Source: CAVWSM01 sp963757805 (GTDB lineage Bacteria > Actinomycetota > Actinomycetes > Jiangellales > Jiangellaceae). Taken from it: DNA of 64,000 bases. The DNA lies in contig CAVWSM010000025.1 of NCBI GenBank assembly GCA_963757805.1, positions 367,220 to 431,219 of the forward strand. Reading direction: 5' to 3'. Position numbers and translations under genes: made by a program. Under the pieces are notes generated by a model. That model made no database searches. It saw only the letters and a list, made by a program, of their open reading frames with translations, and was not told the origin of the DNA. The stretch's first letter is position 1, and the number at the start of each line of letters is the position of its first letter. Below are positions 17,783 to 27,377 of this stretch, in pieces.

Positions 17783-19665
17783 TCACAGCACGATGTCGTC
17801 GCCCGACGACAGCCGGCGCGCTGCGACGCCCTCAATCCGAGCCAGCGGGTCGCACTCGTTCAGCGGCCCAAAACTCAGCCCCGTCTGCTCCTCGATCGTG
17901 GCCACCGGGACCTGGTAGGTCTCGAACTCGCCGAACGTGAACTCCAGGTCGCCCATGAAGTCGCGCTGGCTGACGACGTACCCGGTCACCGAAAGCTCCC
18001 CGGTCTCGTCGTTGACCATCGCAACGACCTTCCAGTAGTCCTCGGGGATCCGGACGTCGCGGTAGACACGGTCTTCGTCGCGGAAGATCGGGCCGCTGAA
18101 CACGCTGACCTTGAGGTCGCGCACATCGGCATTGCCGAGGATGTGGTCCTCGAGGCTGAGCCACAGGTCCTGGTTGTGCCGCGCGTGCTGGGGCGCGGCG
18201 TTGGTGTAGAAGAACGTGTCCTCGGCGGCCGCGGCGGCCGCGTCGAGCGAGTCGCCCCAGGCCGGGTCGAGGCGTCGTACGAGATGCCCGCGGTCGAGGT
18301 TGTTGTGCTCGTACAGCTCGTTACCGATCTGCATGTCGGCCGCCAGCCGCGGGTCCTTGTTCCACTTGTCGCGCGTACGGCGTACGTTGCGCGCGCTGGT
18401 GCCGTCGATGTTGACCGCGGTGTACATCGCGAGCCGGCGGTCCTTGTGCATCCGCACCGAGTAGTGCGTGTAGTCGAGGATGCCGTCGTCCTTGTCCTTG
18501 ACCGGCGCCAGCGCGGTGCGGAGCTTGCGGCTGAGCTTGGGGTGCGGCACCTCTTGTCCGAGGAAGTCCGCCTGGAATCCGGTGCGCCCCCGCATGTCTG
18601 CCGCCCTCGGGCCCAAGGTGGCGAGTGTGGCCACGCCCTTGCGCGGACGCGGGCGGCTCCTTGCCGGGGCGGAGCCCGTTCCGAGGAGCTGGTCCAGCCG
18701 GGCACGTACGGTCGGCGCGGTCACGGCGAAGTTGCGGTCCTTCTCCCGCCCGCGAAGTGCAGCGCGACGGCGTCGCCGGTGGCGAGGTCGACGACGACCG
18801 AGCCGGAGTTGCCGCCGAGCGTGGTGCAGTCGTGGGTGACGAGCTGCTCCTGGTCGCGTACGTCGGTGATCTCGCCGGGCGCGAGCCGCTTGACGTTGTA
18901 GACGTTGCCGAAGATGCGGTCCATCTCGTCGGGGATGCGCGTGCGGGTGTCCTTGGCGGGGTAGCCGATGACCGCGACGCCGCTGCCTGTCGTCGTACCG
19001 TCTCCGAGCTTGATGGGCGTACGACGCTTGGCTGCGGCGGTCCTGCCCCAGTCGACGCGGAGGAAGGCCATGTCGGGGCCGGGGTCGTCCTCGATGTGCA
19101 GGATGTCGACGATGCGGAACTCCGCCGGCGATCGGCCGTTGTGCTCTTCCTTGAAGTCGACGCGGGCGCCCATCTCGCCCTGGAACGACGTACGGAAGAC
19201 GAAGCGGTTGCCGACACGCCGGGCGAACTCGGAGGCGACGTGCCGGTTGGTCACGATGACGTCGTCGTGTACGACCCAGCCGGTGCCGACCCAGTCGAAC
19301 TGCGGGTTGTTGTCGAGCTCGATCCGGCCGACGGAGAGGATCGCGGACTTGAGGGCGGGCTGCGCGTCTTTGAGTCGCGCCTTCCAGGTGTCGGTGTCGA
19401 GCGTGGTGACGTCGAAGTCGTCGTTGTTGACGAGCAGCACGGGGCGGCCCATCACGAGGATGATCGCCTCCAGCCCGGGGTCGTCCCGCCGGGCTGGAGG
19501 GTGCTCGATGAGGCGGCGGGCGGCGTCGGCGGTGGCTCGTTCGGGGGCGGCGAGGCGCTCGAGCGGCGCGGCGCCCTCGCTGATCCTGGTGAGGATCTCT
19601 TCCTTGAGCGCGCTGTCGCGGTTGATGCGGCGCAGTGCCTCGAGCCGGCCCATGGCGTCCCCCAT
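17783..19665 (-). CDS. Trypsin-like serine protease fused to DNA/RNA non-specific endonuclease (one frameshift)
   Basis: About 627 residues after correcting one base near 18745. An N-terminal helical segment of about 80 residues, not recognised, precedes a trypsin-like protease with H142 (VTNRHVAS), D198 (PGPDMAFLRV) and S287 (LGGNSGSV), all three catalytic residues in normal spacing. From about residue 310 a NUC1/EndoG-type nuclease follows, with the DRGHL metal/general-base motif (LDRGHLVRR) and the downstream N in FYTNAAPQ. There is no signal peptide, so the protein should be cytoplasmic. An alternative ATG at 19653 has a better ribosome site (GGGGGA). The design suggests a nuclease held or released by proteolysis, as in defence or cell-death effectors; this role is inferred. 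It is convergent with the BTAD regulator. Confidence 0.83.
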
Positions 19666-19782
19666 TGGATGCGGTCCCTGCCTGGTAGACAGAGCCGCCG
19701 GGGAGTGCTGCAGATACAGCCGGCCGCTAGCAGCGCACGCGCACCCTCAGGCCGCGGAGCATTTCGGGCCTTCGGAGGACCC

Positions 19783-20139
19783 TCACGACGTCGAGTCCCA
19801 CAATCCGAGTTCGTCGTCGCCAAGGCCCTCGTGAAACTCCTCAGGCACCCTGGCCTCCACGAAACCCAGCTCGCGCCTCGCCGGGGACTTCAGGGGACGG
19901 TTCCGCAACGAGCGAACGGCCTCGGCGCCGTGGACAACATCGCCCCGATGCACGGCCTCGCGAGCCTCGGCGAGGGCCCGGAGGGCTCCGGGATCGGCCT
20001 TGATCTCCTGGGTCTCGCGCATGGCAAGGAATGTCTCAATGGCGAGCACGATGGTCTGGTGCACGCTGCGACGATCTTCCTCCGCGGCCAGGCGGAGCTC
20101 GGCCTCCAACTCGGCTGGCAGGCGCAAGGTCATGGCCAT
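19783..20139 (-). CDS. Ribbon-helix-helix antitoxin-like protein
   Basis: A 118-residue protein. The first 45 residues (MAMTLRLPAELEAELRLAA then EEDRRSVHQTIVLAIETFL) form an RHH DNA-binding motif of the Arc/CopG type. The rest is charged, ending acidic (EEFHEGLGDDELGLW), like antitoxin tails. No toxin gene is adjacent on the same strand: the next gene downstream is the protease-nuclease, 117 nt away. It may be an orphan antitoxin or a small regulator of that gene. The frame is intact. Confidence 0.72.
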   Translation of the reverse strand: MAMTLRLPAELEAELRLAAEEDRRSVHQTIVLAIETFLAMRETQEIKADPGALRALAEAREAVHRGDVVHGAEAVRSLRNRPLKSPARRELGFVEARVPEEFHEGLGDDELGLWDSTS

Positions 20140-20220
20140 ACCCGACGGTAGTGCTCGATGCCATCATGGGGCCAAGATCAGCAGCGATGACATCCGAGCC
20201 GTCATCTGACGGCGGCGGCC

Positions 20221-20361
20221 GTGGCCGAGCGGGTCGACTTCATGCTCCGGCGTACGTATGACTTCGCGCGAGCGCTGACGCACGCGGAGCAGGCTGCACT
20301 GAAGCTGACCTTGGACGACGACCCCCACGATGAGGGCCCAGCCGGGTTGATCACAGAGTGA
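20221..20361 (+). CDS. Possible small ORF, 46 codons, unknown
   Basis: A short GTG-initiated frame between two minus-strand genes. Its composition looks protein-like (VAERVDFMLRRTYDFARAL, then a charged DDDPHDEGP segment). There is no clear ribosome site and no recognised family. It could be a remnant or chance; listed so the gap is not blank. Confidence 0.2.
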   Translation: MAERVDFMLRRTYDFARALTHAEQAALKLTLDDDPHDEGPAGLITE

Positions 20362-20376
20362 TTGCGCTGGTCCCAA

Positions 20377-20909
20377 TCATGGATTGGTCGGGGACCCAGG
20401 GACCGACGGACGACCTCTGTCCGTGTCGTCGTACAGGTCTCGATCATGGGCGGCGGCCGCGTCCGCTGCCAACCCCGACACGCTTCCAGTCGCCTCGACG
20501 ATGGGATCCCCGGCGATGTGAGCCCTTGCCGTGTCCACAGCAGATCGTGCTGTGGCCACCAAACTAGCGGCCTGCTCGGCGCTCGGCTCCAGGTTGGTGT
20601 CTGGGTAGCGACCAACGACCGCCCAGCTGGAGAGCTCGATCAACTCCCCGCGATCGAAGAGCTCGCAGCTCCGCCAAGCAGATCAACGAGAACCTCCAAC
20701 GCGTGAGTGCGTGGGAAGTCGATCCCTTGGGCAACGAGCATTGCCTTCAAGGACTTCTCCGCTGCCTGCTGGGCGTGGAAGCACGCGGCCCACCTGGCGG
20801 CAACGTCGCTCTCAAGAATCAACTCGGCCACCGCTAGGTCCTCGGTCGCCTTGGACAGCCACTCGTGCCCACCGGAAGTCGACGGGGCGGCGGGCTCACT
20901 CCCGCTCAT
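20377..20909 (-). CDS. HEPN domain protein, toxin of MNT-HEPN pair (one frameshift)
   Basis: A HEPN all-helical protein of about 177 residues once a base near 20668 is corrected (SSSIAGS becomes ELFDRGELIEL). HEWLSKATEDLAVAELIL, AARWAACFHAQQAAEKSLK and FPRTHALEVLVDLL are typical of the HEPN family. The R-x-H element RTH is present, but the strict R-X4-6-H RNase motif is not obvious, so RNase activity is uncertain. HEPN proteins of this type form toxin-antitoxin modules with minimal nucleotidyltransferases, and here its ATG lies inside the 3' end of the MNT gene (14-nt overlap), the standard arrangement. The frameshift is most likely a sequencing error. Confidence 0.82.
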
Positions 20910-21264
20910 AGACGACGTGGCCCTCCCGTGCCGCAGCCCGCTCAAGTGTGCCGGCGGTCCGTGACCTCTCCGCAAACCGGCCCGGATCCGTAAATGCGAC
21001 ATCGAACGGCACCGACACCGACCCCGCCTCTACGACCCGCCGCCGCAGGGAGGCGGTTTCCGCAGGATCGAAGCGGTCGAGCACGACCAACAGGTCTATA
21101 TCGCTGTCACCGGTGTCATCCCCACGCGCCACCGACCCGAACAGCCAGACAGTCCGGGGATCGAGGATGCTCACGATGCCGTCCACAAGTGGCGCGACCC
21201 ACTCGGCGAGCAGGCGACCGTTCCAGACGGCCTTGCCGCCTCGGGTAGCCCACGTGACGCCCAT
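20896..21264 (-). CDS. Minimal nucleotidyltransferase (MNT) antitoxin, MntA-like
   Basis: A 122-residue Pol-beta-type nucleotidyltransferase. The signature FGSVARGDDTGDSDIDLLV holds G43-S44 and the Mg2+-binding D55 and D57 in the G-S-X10-D-X-D pattern. MntA proteins neutralise their HEPN partner by adding AMP to it. The ATG at 21264 (MGVTWATRGG) is chosen as the family start; upstream in-frame codons have no similarity. It is the first gene of the overlapping MNT-HEPN pair. Confidence 0.88.
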   Translation of the reverse strand: MGVTWATRGGKAVWNGRLLAEWVAPLVDGIVSILDPRTVWLFGSVARGDDTGDSDIDLLVVLDRFDPAETASLRRRVVEAGSVSVPFDVAFTDPGRFAERSRTAGTLERAAAREGHVVYERE

Positions 21265-21313
21265 GGGCGCAGCGTACCGATGATCGATCTGCGGGGACCC
21301 GCGAAGCGCGCCT

Positions 21314-22282
21314 TCACATCGCGCGGAAGTCACGCGGTGCGAGCCGCGGCCCGAACCGCGGAGCTCCGACGCCCGCCATCTCCAGGATCCGGGTGACTCG
21401 ATAGCGATGGCCGGCGTACGGCGCCAGCAGCTCCAGCATCTCCTCGTCGGAGTCGGAGACCCGGCCGGTCAGGTTGTAGATCACCAATCGCGGGATGTGG
21501 AAGTCCCCCACGGAGACGGCATCGGGGTCGCCAACCGCCCGCTGCAGGGTCTCCGCGGCGGTCCAGACGCCGACGCCGCGGATCGCGGTGAGCCGCTGCG
21601 CCCGCTCGGCCGGCGGCAACGTACACGCCTCTTCCATGCGGTTGGCGACGCGCGCGACACGTACGACGGTCTCTGAACGCTGTGGTCCGACGCCGGCGCG
21701 GTGCCAGTCCCACGAGGGGATGTGCCGCCAGGTCTCGGCGTCAGGGGCGACCCGCATGCCGGCGGGCGCGGGGCCCGGGGCGGGCTCGCCGTGCCAGCGG
21801 AGCAGCGTGCGCCAGGCGCGGTGCGCCTCGGTGCCGGTGACCTTCTGCTCGAGGATGGCGGGGATCAGGGCCTCGAGCACCAACCCCGTACGGCCTATGC
21901 GCCAGCTGCCGCCCGTACGCCGCCAAGCATCCCGCAGCACCGGCTCGACCGGCGCGAAACCGTCGATGTCGTCGTCGGCGCCGAGCATCGAGGGGACCGA
22001 GTCGAGCAGCCAGTCGGCGCCGGGGCCCCAGGCGGTGGCGTGTACGGATCCGGATGACGGGTCGGCGCGCAGGCGAAGGGTGCCCGGGCCGGCGGGGGTG
22101 CGTACGGCTCGCCAGACGCTGCCGTCGGGCTGGATCCGGTAGGTGGGATCGCTGGCGCGCCGGTGGACGGAGAGGGTGCGGTGGACGTTGATCGCGTACG
22201 GCGCCTGCCACTCGCGGACCTTGCCCGGTGTGTCGTCGGCCACTCGCTCCGAGCGGAACCCCGAGCGCGCGCCGATCGTCAT
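21314..22282 (-). CDS. DNA-3-methyladenine glycosylase II family protein (AlkA-like)
   Basis: A 322-residue HhH-GPD DNA glycosylase. The hairpin RLTAIRGVGVWTAAETL is followed by the GPD loop and the catalytic aspartate D260 in VSVGDFHIPR. IPAILEQKVTGTEAHRAW earlier in the domain matches the helices before the hairpin. It would remove alkylated bases by cutting the N-glycosidic bond in base-excision repair. The ATG at 22282 is the family start; longer readings enter antisense of the neighbouring DUF3105 gene. The gene is intact and divergent from DUF3105. Confidence 0.9.
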   Translation of the reverse strand: MTIGARSGFRSERVADDTPGKVREWQAPYAINVHRTLSVHRRASDPTYRIQPDGSVWRAVRTPAGPGTLRLRADPSSGSVHATAWGPGADWLLDSVPSMLGADDDIDGFAPVEPVLRDAWRRTGGSWRIGRTGLVLEALIPAILEQKVTGTEAHRAWRTLLRWHGEPAPGPAPAGMRVAPDAETWRHIPSWDWHRAGVGPQRSETVVRVARVANRMEEACTLPPAERAQRLTAIRGVGVWTAAETLQRAVGDPDAVSVGDFHIPRLVIYNLTGRVSDSDEEMLELLAPYAGHRYRVTRILEMAGVGAPRFGPRLAPRDFRAM

Positions 22283-22343
22283 GGCAGACACCGTAGACTT
22301 CACGGTCGGTGTCCCCTGACATACCCGCCGAAGAGAGAGCCCC

Positions 22344-23072
22344 GTGGCGCAGAGTTCGAAGAAGCAGCAGGCCGTGGACCGCCGTGCCCGGGTCGAGGCG
22401 CTGCGCAAGGAGCAGGAGAGCGCCGACCGGCGCCGCAAGATGCTCGTCTTTGGCGTCAGCGGGGTGCTCGCGCTCGGCATCATCGCCGCGGCCGCGATCC
22501 CGCTGATCAACCAGTCGCGCAACAACCCGGCCAACAAGGGCTGGGGCACGTTCGGCGTGGCCGCCGCTGACGCCTCCTGCGACCCGGTGGTCGAGGACGC
22601 GCAGGCGGGCACCCAGGACCACCGGCCCGACGGCGAGGCGATCGAGTACACGAGCGCGCCGCCCGCGTCCGGCCCGCACTACTCGGCGCCGGCGACGTTC
22701 GAGCGGAAGTTCTACACGGTGGACGACACGCCGGAGGTCGAGCGGCTGGTGCACAACCTCGAGCACGGCTACACGATCTTGTGGTACGACCCGTCGATCT
22801 CGGACGCCGACCTCGACACGCTCGAGGACCTGGCGACCAAGGTGACCGAGTCCGATGACGTGTCCGACCAGGTGGCGGGCAAGTTCATCGTGGCGCCGTG
22901 GGACCCGGAGCGGACCGAGGGCGCGTTCCCCGACGACATGTCGTACGCGCTGTCGCACTGGGGCGTCGAGAACTCGTTCCGGCAGTACTGCGGGGAGCTG
23001 TCCGGCGAGGCCGTACGCGACTTCGTGCAGGACCACCCGTTCAGCGACTCGCCTGAGCCCAACGCGCTCTGA
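22344..23072 (+). CDS. DUF3105 domain protein, single membrane anchor
   Basis: A 242-residue protein: a basic cytoplasmic N-terminus (about 1-30), one transmembrane helix (about 33-55, MLVFGVSGVLALGIIAAAAI), and an extracytoplasmic DUF3105 domain. The family motif HNLEHGY is at residues 137-143 and resembles a metal site; PPASGPHY precedes it. The function of DUF3105 is unknown. The GTG start follows AGAGAG. The frame is intact, and the TIGR03089 gene starts 6 nt later. Confidence 0.9.
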   Translation: MAQSSKKQQAVDRRARVEALRKEQESADRRRKMLVFGVSGVLALGIIAAAAIPLINQSRNNPANKGWGTFGVAAADASCDPVVEDAQAGTQDHRPDGEAIEYTSAPPASGPHYSAPATFERKFYTVDDTPEVERLVHNLEHGYTILWYDPSISDADLDTLEDLATKVTESDDVSDQVAGKFIVAPWDPERTEGAFPDDMSYALSHWGVENSFRQYCGELSGEAVRDFVQDHPFSDSPEPNAL

Positions 23073-23078
23073 TCTGTA

Positions 23079-23766
23079 GTGGTGCTCGAGTCGCCGTACG
23101 CGCTGCTGCGGGGGGCGCTCGCTCGTGACGGCGCGCGGCCGTTCATCACCTACTACGACGACGCGACCGGCGAGCGGGTCGAGCTGTCGGTGGCGACGTA
23201 CGAGAACTGGGTCGCCAAGACGGCGAATCTGCTGGTCGACGGGCTGGGCATCCCTGATCGTGACGCGCGCGTAGGTATTTCTTTGCCGGCGCACTGGCAG
23301 TCGCTGGTGTGGGTGATGTCGGCGTGGGCGGTCGGGGCTGAGGTCGTTCTTGGCGAGTCGACCGGCGTTGACGTGGCGGTGGTGGGGCCGGATCTGGTTG
23401 TCTGCCGCCGCTGAGGGTGACGCGGGCGAGGTCGTGGCGCTGTCGCTGCGGCCGCTCGGCGGGCGGTTCGTGGAGCCGCTGCCGGCGCGGGTGCTCGACT
23501 ATGCGGTCGAGGTGCCGGCGTACGGGGATCGGTTCGTGGCGGGCAATCTGCGCGAGCAGGTGGAACTGCTGGCGCGGGCTCGGGCAATGGACGTTCCCGC
23601 GGGAACGCGGTTGCTCGTCGAGCGCGACGAGCTCGATCTCGACACGGTCGTCGCCGCGCTGCTCGTGCCGCTGGTGGTGGATGGGTCAGTGGTGCTCGTA
23701 CGCAATGCCGACGCACAGCGGCGACCAGCCCGGATCCAAACCGAGCGGGTCACCACCCAGGTCTAG
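23079..23766 (+). CDS. TIGR03089 family protein (one frameshift)
   Basis: A protein of about 228 residues after correcting one base near 23405. The N-terminal part (SPYALLRGALARDGARPFI, YYDDATGERVELSVATYENW, LGIPDRDARVGISLPAHW) resembles the start of AMP-binding acyl-CoA synthetases, but the catalytic core is missing, as is normal for the TIGR03089 family. Members are actinobacterial and sit next to LCP or whiB-F420 genes, as the mycobacterial neighbour Rv3268 does. The function is unknown. Its TAG overlaps the stop codon of the convergent acyltransferase on the self-complementary CTAG. Confidence 0.82.
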
Positions 23767-25578
23767 GCGGCGCCCGAAAGCACCAGGGTGGCGTAACCGG
23801 CGGCGCCATCCCTTGTCACGTGGATGCCGTCTCGATGCAGCCAGTCCGGATGCTCTCCCGTGATCGAGTGCCAGTCCACGACGGTCACGTTGGGGTAGCT
23901 GGAGCCGACGTTGCTGATGGTCTGGTTGTTCGGACTCTCCCAGTTGCGTGGCACTCGAACGTTGACCAGGACGACCCGTTGACGATCCCGAAGCACATCG
24001 AGCGTCGACGCCAGCTGCGATGGGTTGATGATGCCGTTGTTGCCGGTGTGGATCACCACGACGCTGCCGAGCTGTTGCGCTGCCGCCGCTGCAGCGACAG
24101 CATCCAGCATCTGGTGGGCCTGGATCCCTTGGGCTGCGCTCACGGTGATGGACGTGCCGGATGCCTGCAGGGCGCCTTGCGCGCCAAGGAGCACCGAGTC
24201 ACCGTACGCGCTGACCTGCGGCGGTGCCGCGGGTGCAGGTGCGGAGGCAAACGCTGGTGACGCAGCGGAGGGAGGCGGCTGCGACACAACGGTGACCTGG
24301 TCGGCTGGTGGCGCTGCTTCTGCCGGTGCCACGCGGGTCGGCGCCGAGCTGACCGACATGAAAACCACCGCCGTGCCGGCCACTCCGATCAAGACGCCCG
24401 AGTGAACGGCGCGCGACGGCTGACGACGACCTCGGCCTCGGTCGGCCGCCGGCTGGTGCGACCGGAAGCGCTGCTCAACCCATCGGTAGCTCAGCTCAGC
24501 GAGTACGAGGATCAGGGCAACCCGCAAGGCCTGGAGCAGCCACTGCGATCCGTACGCATCCAGACGGGACATGGTCAGGACGACCACGGGCCAGTGCCAC
24601 AGGTAGATCGAGTAGGAACGCAGGCCGACCCAACGAGGAATTGGACGATCCAGCGCTCGGCCAAGGGCGCTACCGCGACGGGTCACGGCAAACACGACGA
24701 GCACAACGAGAGCATCGAAAGCCAGGAAGCCGCCTCGATAGAGACCCGGGTCGAACTCGTCCACGCGGCGGAGCTGCCAGATGACGAGGGCAAGAGCCAG
24801 CAGGGCCAACAAGTCCCACGCCCGCGTGGTCAAGATCGAGCGACGGCGACGCTGGTCGTTCGACACGGCCCAGGCGCCGACGGCTGAACCCAGCAGGAGT
24901 CCCGTGGCGTGCGTGTCGGTCCCGAAGTACACCCGAGCCGAGTCCGCTTCGTACGGCACGCCAGAGCTGACAGCGATCACGGCCATCAGGACGGTTGAAA
25001 CCAGCGCCAACCCGAAAGCGATGACGGCGAGTCGGCGAGCCCGCGCAGCCGTCAGCGCTCCGCCGCTCACCGACCGTCCCCAGCAGACGACAGCCAAGAT
25101 CGCGCACGGCCACAGGAGGTAGTACTGCTCCTCGATCGAGAGCGACCACAGGTGCTGGAGCAGCGGCGGCTGGCCGGTGAACTCGAAGTATGACTGGTCG
25201 TCGAAGATCAGCCACCAGTTCGTCACGTACGCCAGGCTCGAGAGCGCACTCTCCCAAAGAGTCTCGCGCTCCTCCGGCCAGAAGAGCAGCCCGGCGACGA
25301 CCACCACGGCGATCACGACGAGAACCGCCGGCAGCAGCCGGCGCGCGCGACGCAAGTAGAAGGCACCGAGCGCCAACCGGCCGGAGTCGCGAAGCTCCCG
25401 CAGCAGTAGCTGGGTGATCAGGAACCCGCTGACGACGAAGAAGACGTCGACTCCCAGAAAGCCACCCGGGAGCCAGCTTGGCGTCCAGATGGAACAGAAC
25501 CACGGCGGTGACTGCGATCGCTCGCATGCCGTCCAGGCCAGGCAGGTGGGTCCGCCGCCGTGGCTTGGATTCGGACAT
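23763..25578 (-). CDS. OafA-type membrane acyltransferase with C-terminal SGNH domain (one frameshift)
   Basis: About 604 residues after removing one G near 25470 (APG then GFLGVDVFF). The first 370 residues are an acyltransferase-3 domain of about ten membrane helices: HLPGLDGMRAIAV, GVDVFFVVSGFLI and SIEEQYYLLWP are its hallmarks. The C-terminal part is an SGNH/GDSL-like domain outside the membrane with AYGDSVLLGAQ, HTGNNG and DGIHVT supplying Ser, Asn and Asp-His. Such proteins O-acetylate cell-surface glycans or peptidoglycan, passing the acyl group across the membrane. The start ATG at 25578 gives MSESKPRRRTHLPG, the normal N-terminus. The substrate is unknown. Confidence 0.87.
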
Positions 25579-25696
25579 GTCAGCAGAATGGGACGGGTAC
25601 GACCGCGGATTCGGGACTTCACGCGGCGTGGCGTGAGGTTTCGCGCGGTACGGGAAGCGGTCAAGCGGGTCACGTACGGCGGATAGGGTCGGCGCC

Positions 25697-26670
25697 ATGG
25701 CTGTGCTCGTCACCGGTGGCGCCGGATACATCGGCGCCCATGTCGTCCGTCTCCTGCAGCAGGCGGGCACGCCCGTCGTGGTCGTCGACGACCTGTCGAC
25801 CGGCCGAGCGGATCGGGTCGGCGGCGCGCCGCTCGAGGTGCTCGACCTCGCCCGGGACGACGCGCCGGAGCGGCTCGCCAAGATGATGGGCGAGCACGGC
25901 GTCGACGCGGTGATCCACTTCGCGGCACGCAAGCAGGTCGGCGAGTCGGTGGCGCGGCCGGCGTACTACTACCAGTCCAACCTCGGCGGCATGGCCAACC
26001 TGCTGACGGCGATGGAGGCGGCCGGCGTGGGGCGGCTGGTGTTCTCGTCGTCCGCGGCTGCGTACGGGATGCCGGACGTCGATCTCGTACGCGGAGGACG
26101 GGCCGGCAGCAGCCGATCAACCCGTACGGCGAGACGAAGCTCGTCGGCGAGTGGCTGGCGCGCGCGGCGGCGCGGGCATGGGGGCTGCGGGTGGCCAACC
26201 TGCGCTACTTCAACGTGGCCGGCGCCGGCTGGGACGAGCTCGGCGACCCGGCGATCCTCAACCTGGTGCCGATGGTGTTCGACCGGCTGGAGCGCGGCGA
26301 GGCGCCGCGGGTGTTCGGCGACGACTACCCGACACCGGACGGCACCTGCATCCGCGACTACGTACACGTCCTCGACCTCGCCGACGCGCATCTTGCGGCG
26401 CTGGACTACCTGGGGCGGGACGAGCGGCCGTACGACACGTTCAACGTGGGCACGGGCTCGGGCGCCTCGGTGCGCGAGGTGATCGACGAGATCGGCCGGG
26501 TGACGGGGCTGGATGTGACGCCGGTGGTCGAGCCGCGGCGCGCCGGCGACCCGCCGAGGCTCGTTGCCGATGTGTCGCGGATCCGTGACGAGCTCGGCTG
26601 GACCGCTCGGCACGGGCTGCCGGAGATCGTGTCGTCGGCGTGGTCAGCTTGGCGCGCGGCCCGCGACTGA
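25697..26670 (+). CDS. galE: UDP-glucose 4-epimerase GalE (two small frameshifts)
   Basis: GalE interconverts UDP-glucose and UDP-galactose with bound NAD. The Rossmann motif TGGAGYIGAH is at residues 6-15, the catalytic serine is in VFSSSAAAYG and the Tyr-Lys pair in NPYGETK. Removing one base near 26089 and one near 26105 gives VAEDGPQQPINPYGETK, the expected sequence, and rejoins the protein at about 323 residues. The C-terminal half carries RYFNVAGA and GTCIRDYVHVLDLADAH. It supplies galactose for the wall glycan made downstream. A decayed second copy of its 3' end lies at 27378-27502. Confidence 0.9.
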
Positions 26671-26709
26671 GACCTGCGGCGGCTGATCTGCCAAGGCTCC
26701 CACCGAATC

Positions 26710-27178
26710 TCAGCCGCCGGACGAGCCCGGTTCCGGGCAGTCGTTAGCTGCCGCCCGTGACGGTGCGATGGCCATGGCGACTTCGGCCGGCATTCTCGAG
26801 TCAAGCGGGCAAAGCGATGTGCCAAGGTCCAGTACCTGGTAGCCGTCGGTCATGGACTGACAAGATGACGTGCGCCGTTTCCGTGTCAGCGTCCACGCCG
26901 TAGAGCGCCCAGCCGAATCCGTCGAGACACTTCAGATAGTCGATGTGCCCGGCCCCCTCAGCAGCGCCACTCGCAAGCACCGCGCTCAGCGCTTCGGCGC
27001 GATCGCAGGGCACTGTCGTACTTGTGCTGCTCGGCGCAGGCGTGATCGCGGGCGCCGAAGCTCAGTCGAGTCGAGGGGTGGCTGATCTGCGCAACGCCGT
27101 CTCCGCGGAGCCGTCACCGCACGCGACCAGGGCACCGCCGAGCGTCGTCATCATGATCACTGTGAGTCGGAGCCGCAT
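26710..27178 (-). CDS. Small lipoprotein with an in-frame stop and a frameshift
   Basis: The ATG at 27178 follows GAGGTAGG and opens a lipoprotein signal peptide with lipobox LVAC (Cys20). A TGA interrupts after about 38 codons, but the same frame continues with a Pro/Ser/Thr linker and a globular part (CDRAEALSAVLAS, DGFGWALYGVDADTE, HVILSVHD). A further shift near 26850 leads to VTDGYQVLDLGTSLCPLD and a stop at 26710. The total would be about 156 residues. The domain is not recognised. The interruptions could be sequencing errors or genuine decay; the neighbouring galE remnant makes decay plausible here. Confidence 0.55.
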
Positions 27179-27377
27179 GGTTCCTACCTCCCCCGCTGTC
27201 TGCAATGGAGAGATGACGCACAACCTCCTCCATCCGTTGACGGACCGAGAGGTTTCTTAACGCTGCTGCGGAGCGGGTGCGAGGCAGCGGCCGGTCCCTT
27301 CTCGTCGTCGGCGTCGCCCGCGCCTGGTCCCAGCGCGGAGGCGGGTGCGGCGTTGTGCGTGCCAGTTCGGGCGATGA

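Noticed and set aside
27040..27080. UGA recoding (selenocysteine) in the lipoprotein gene
   Set aside because: No SECIS-like hairpin after the TGA, no Cys-conserved family to support it, and no sel genes nearby.
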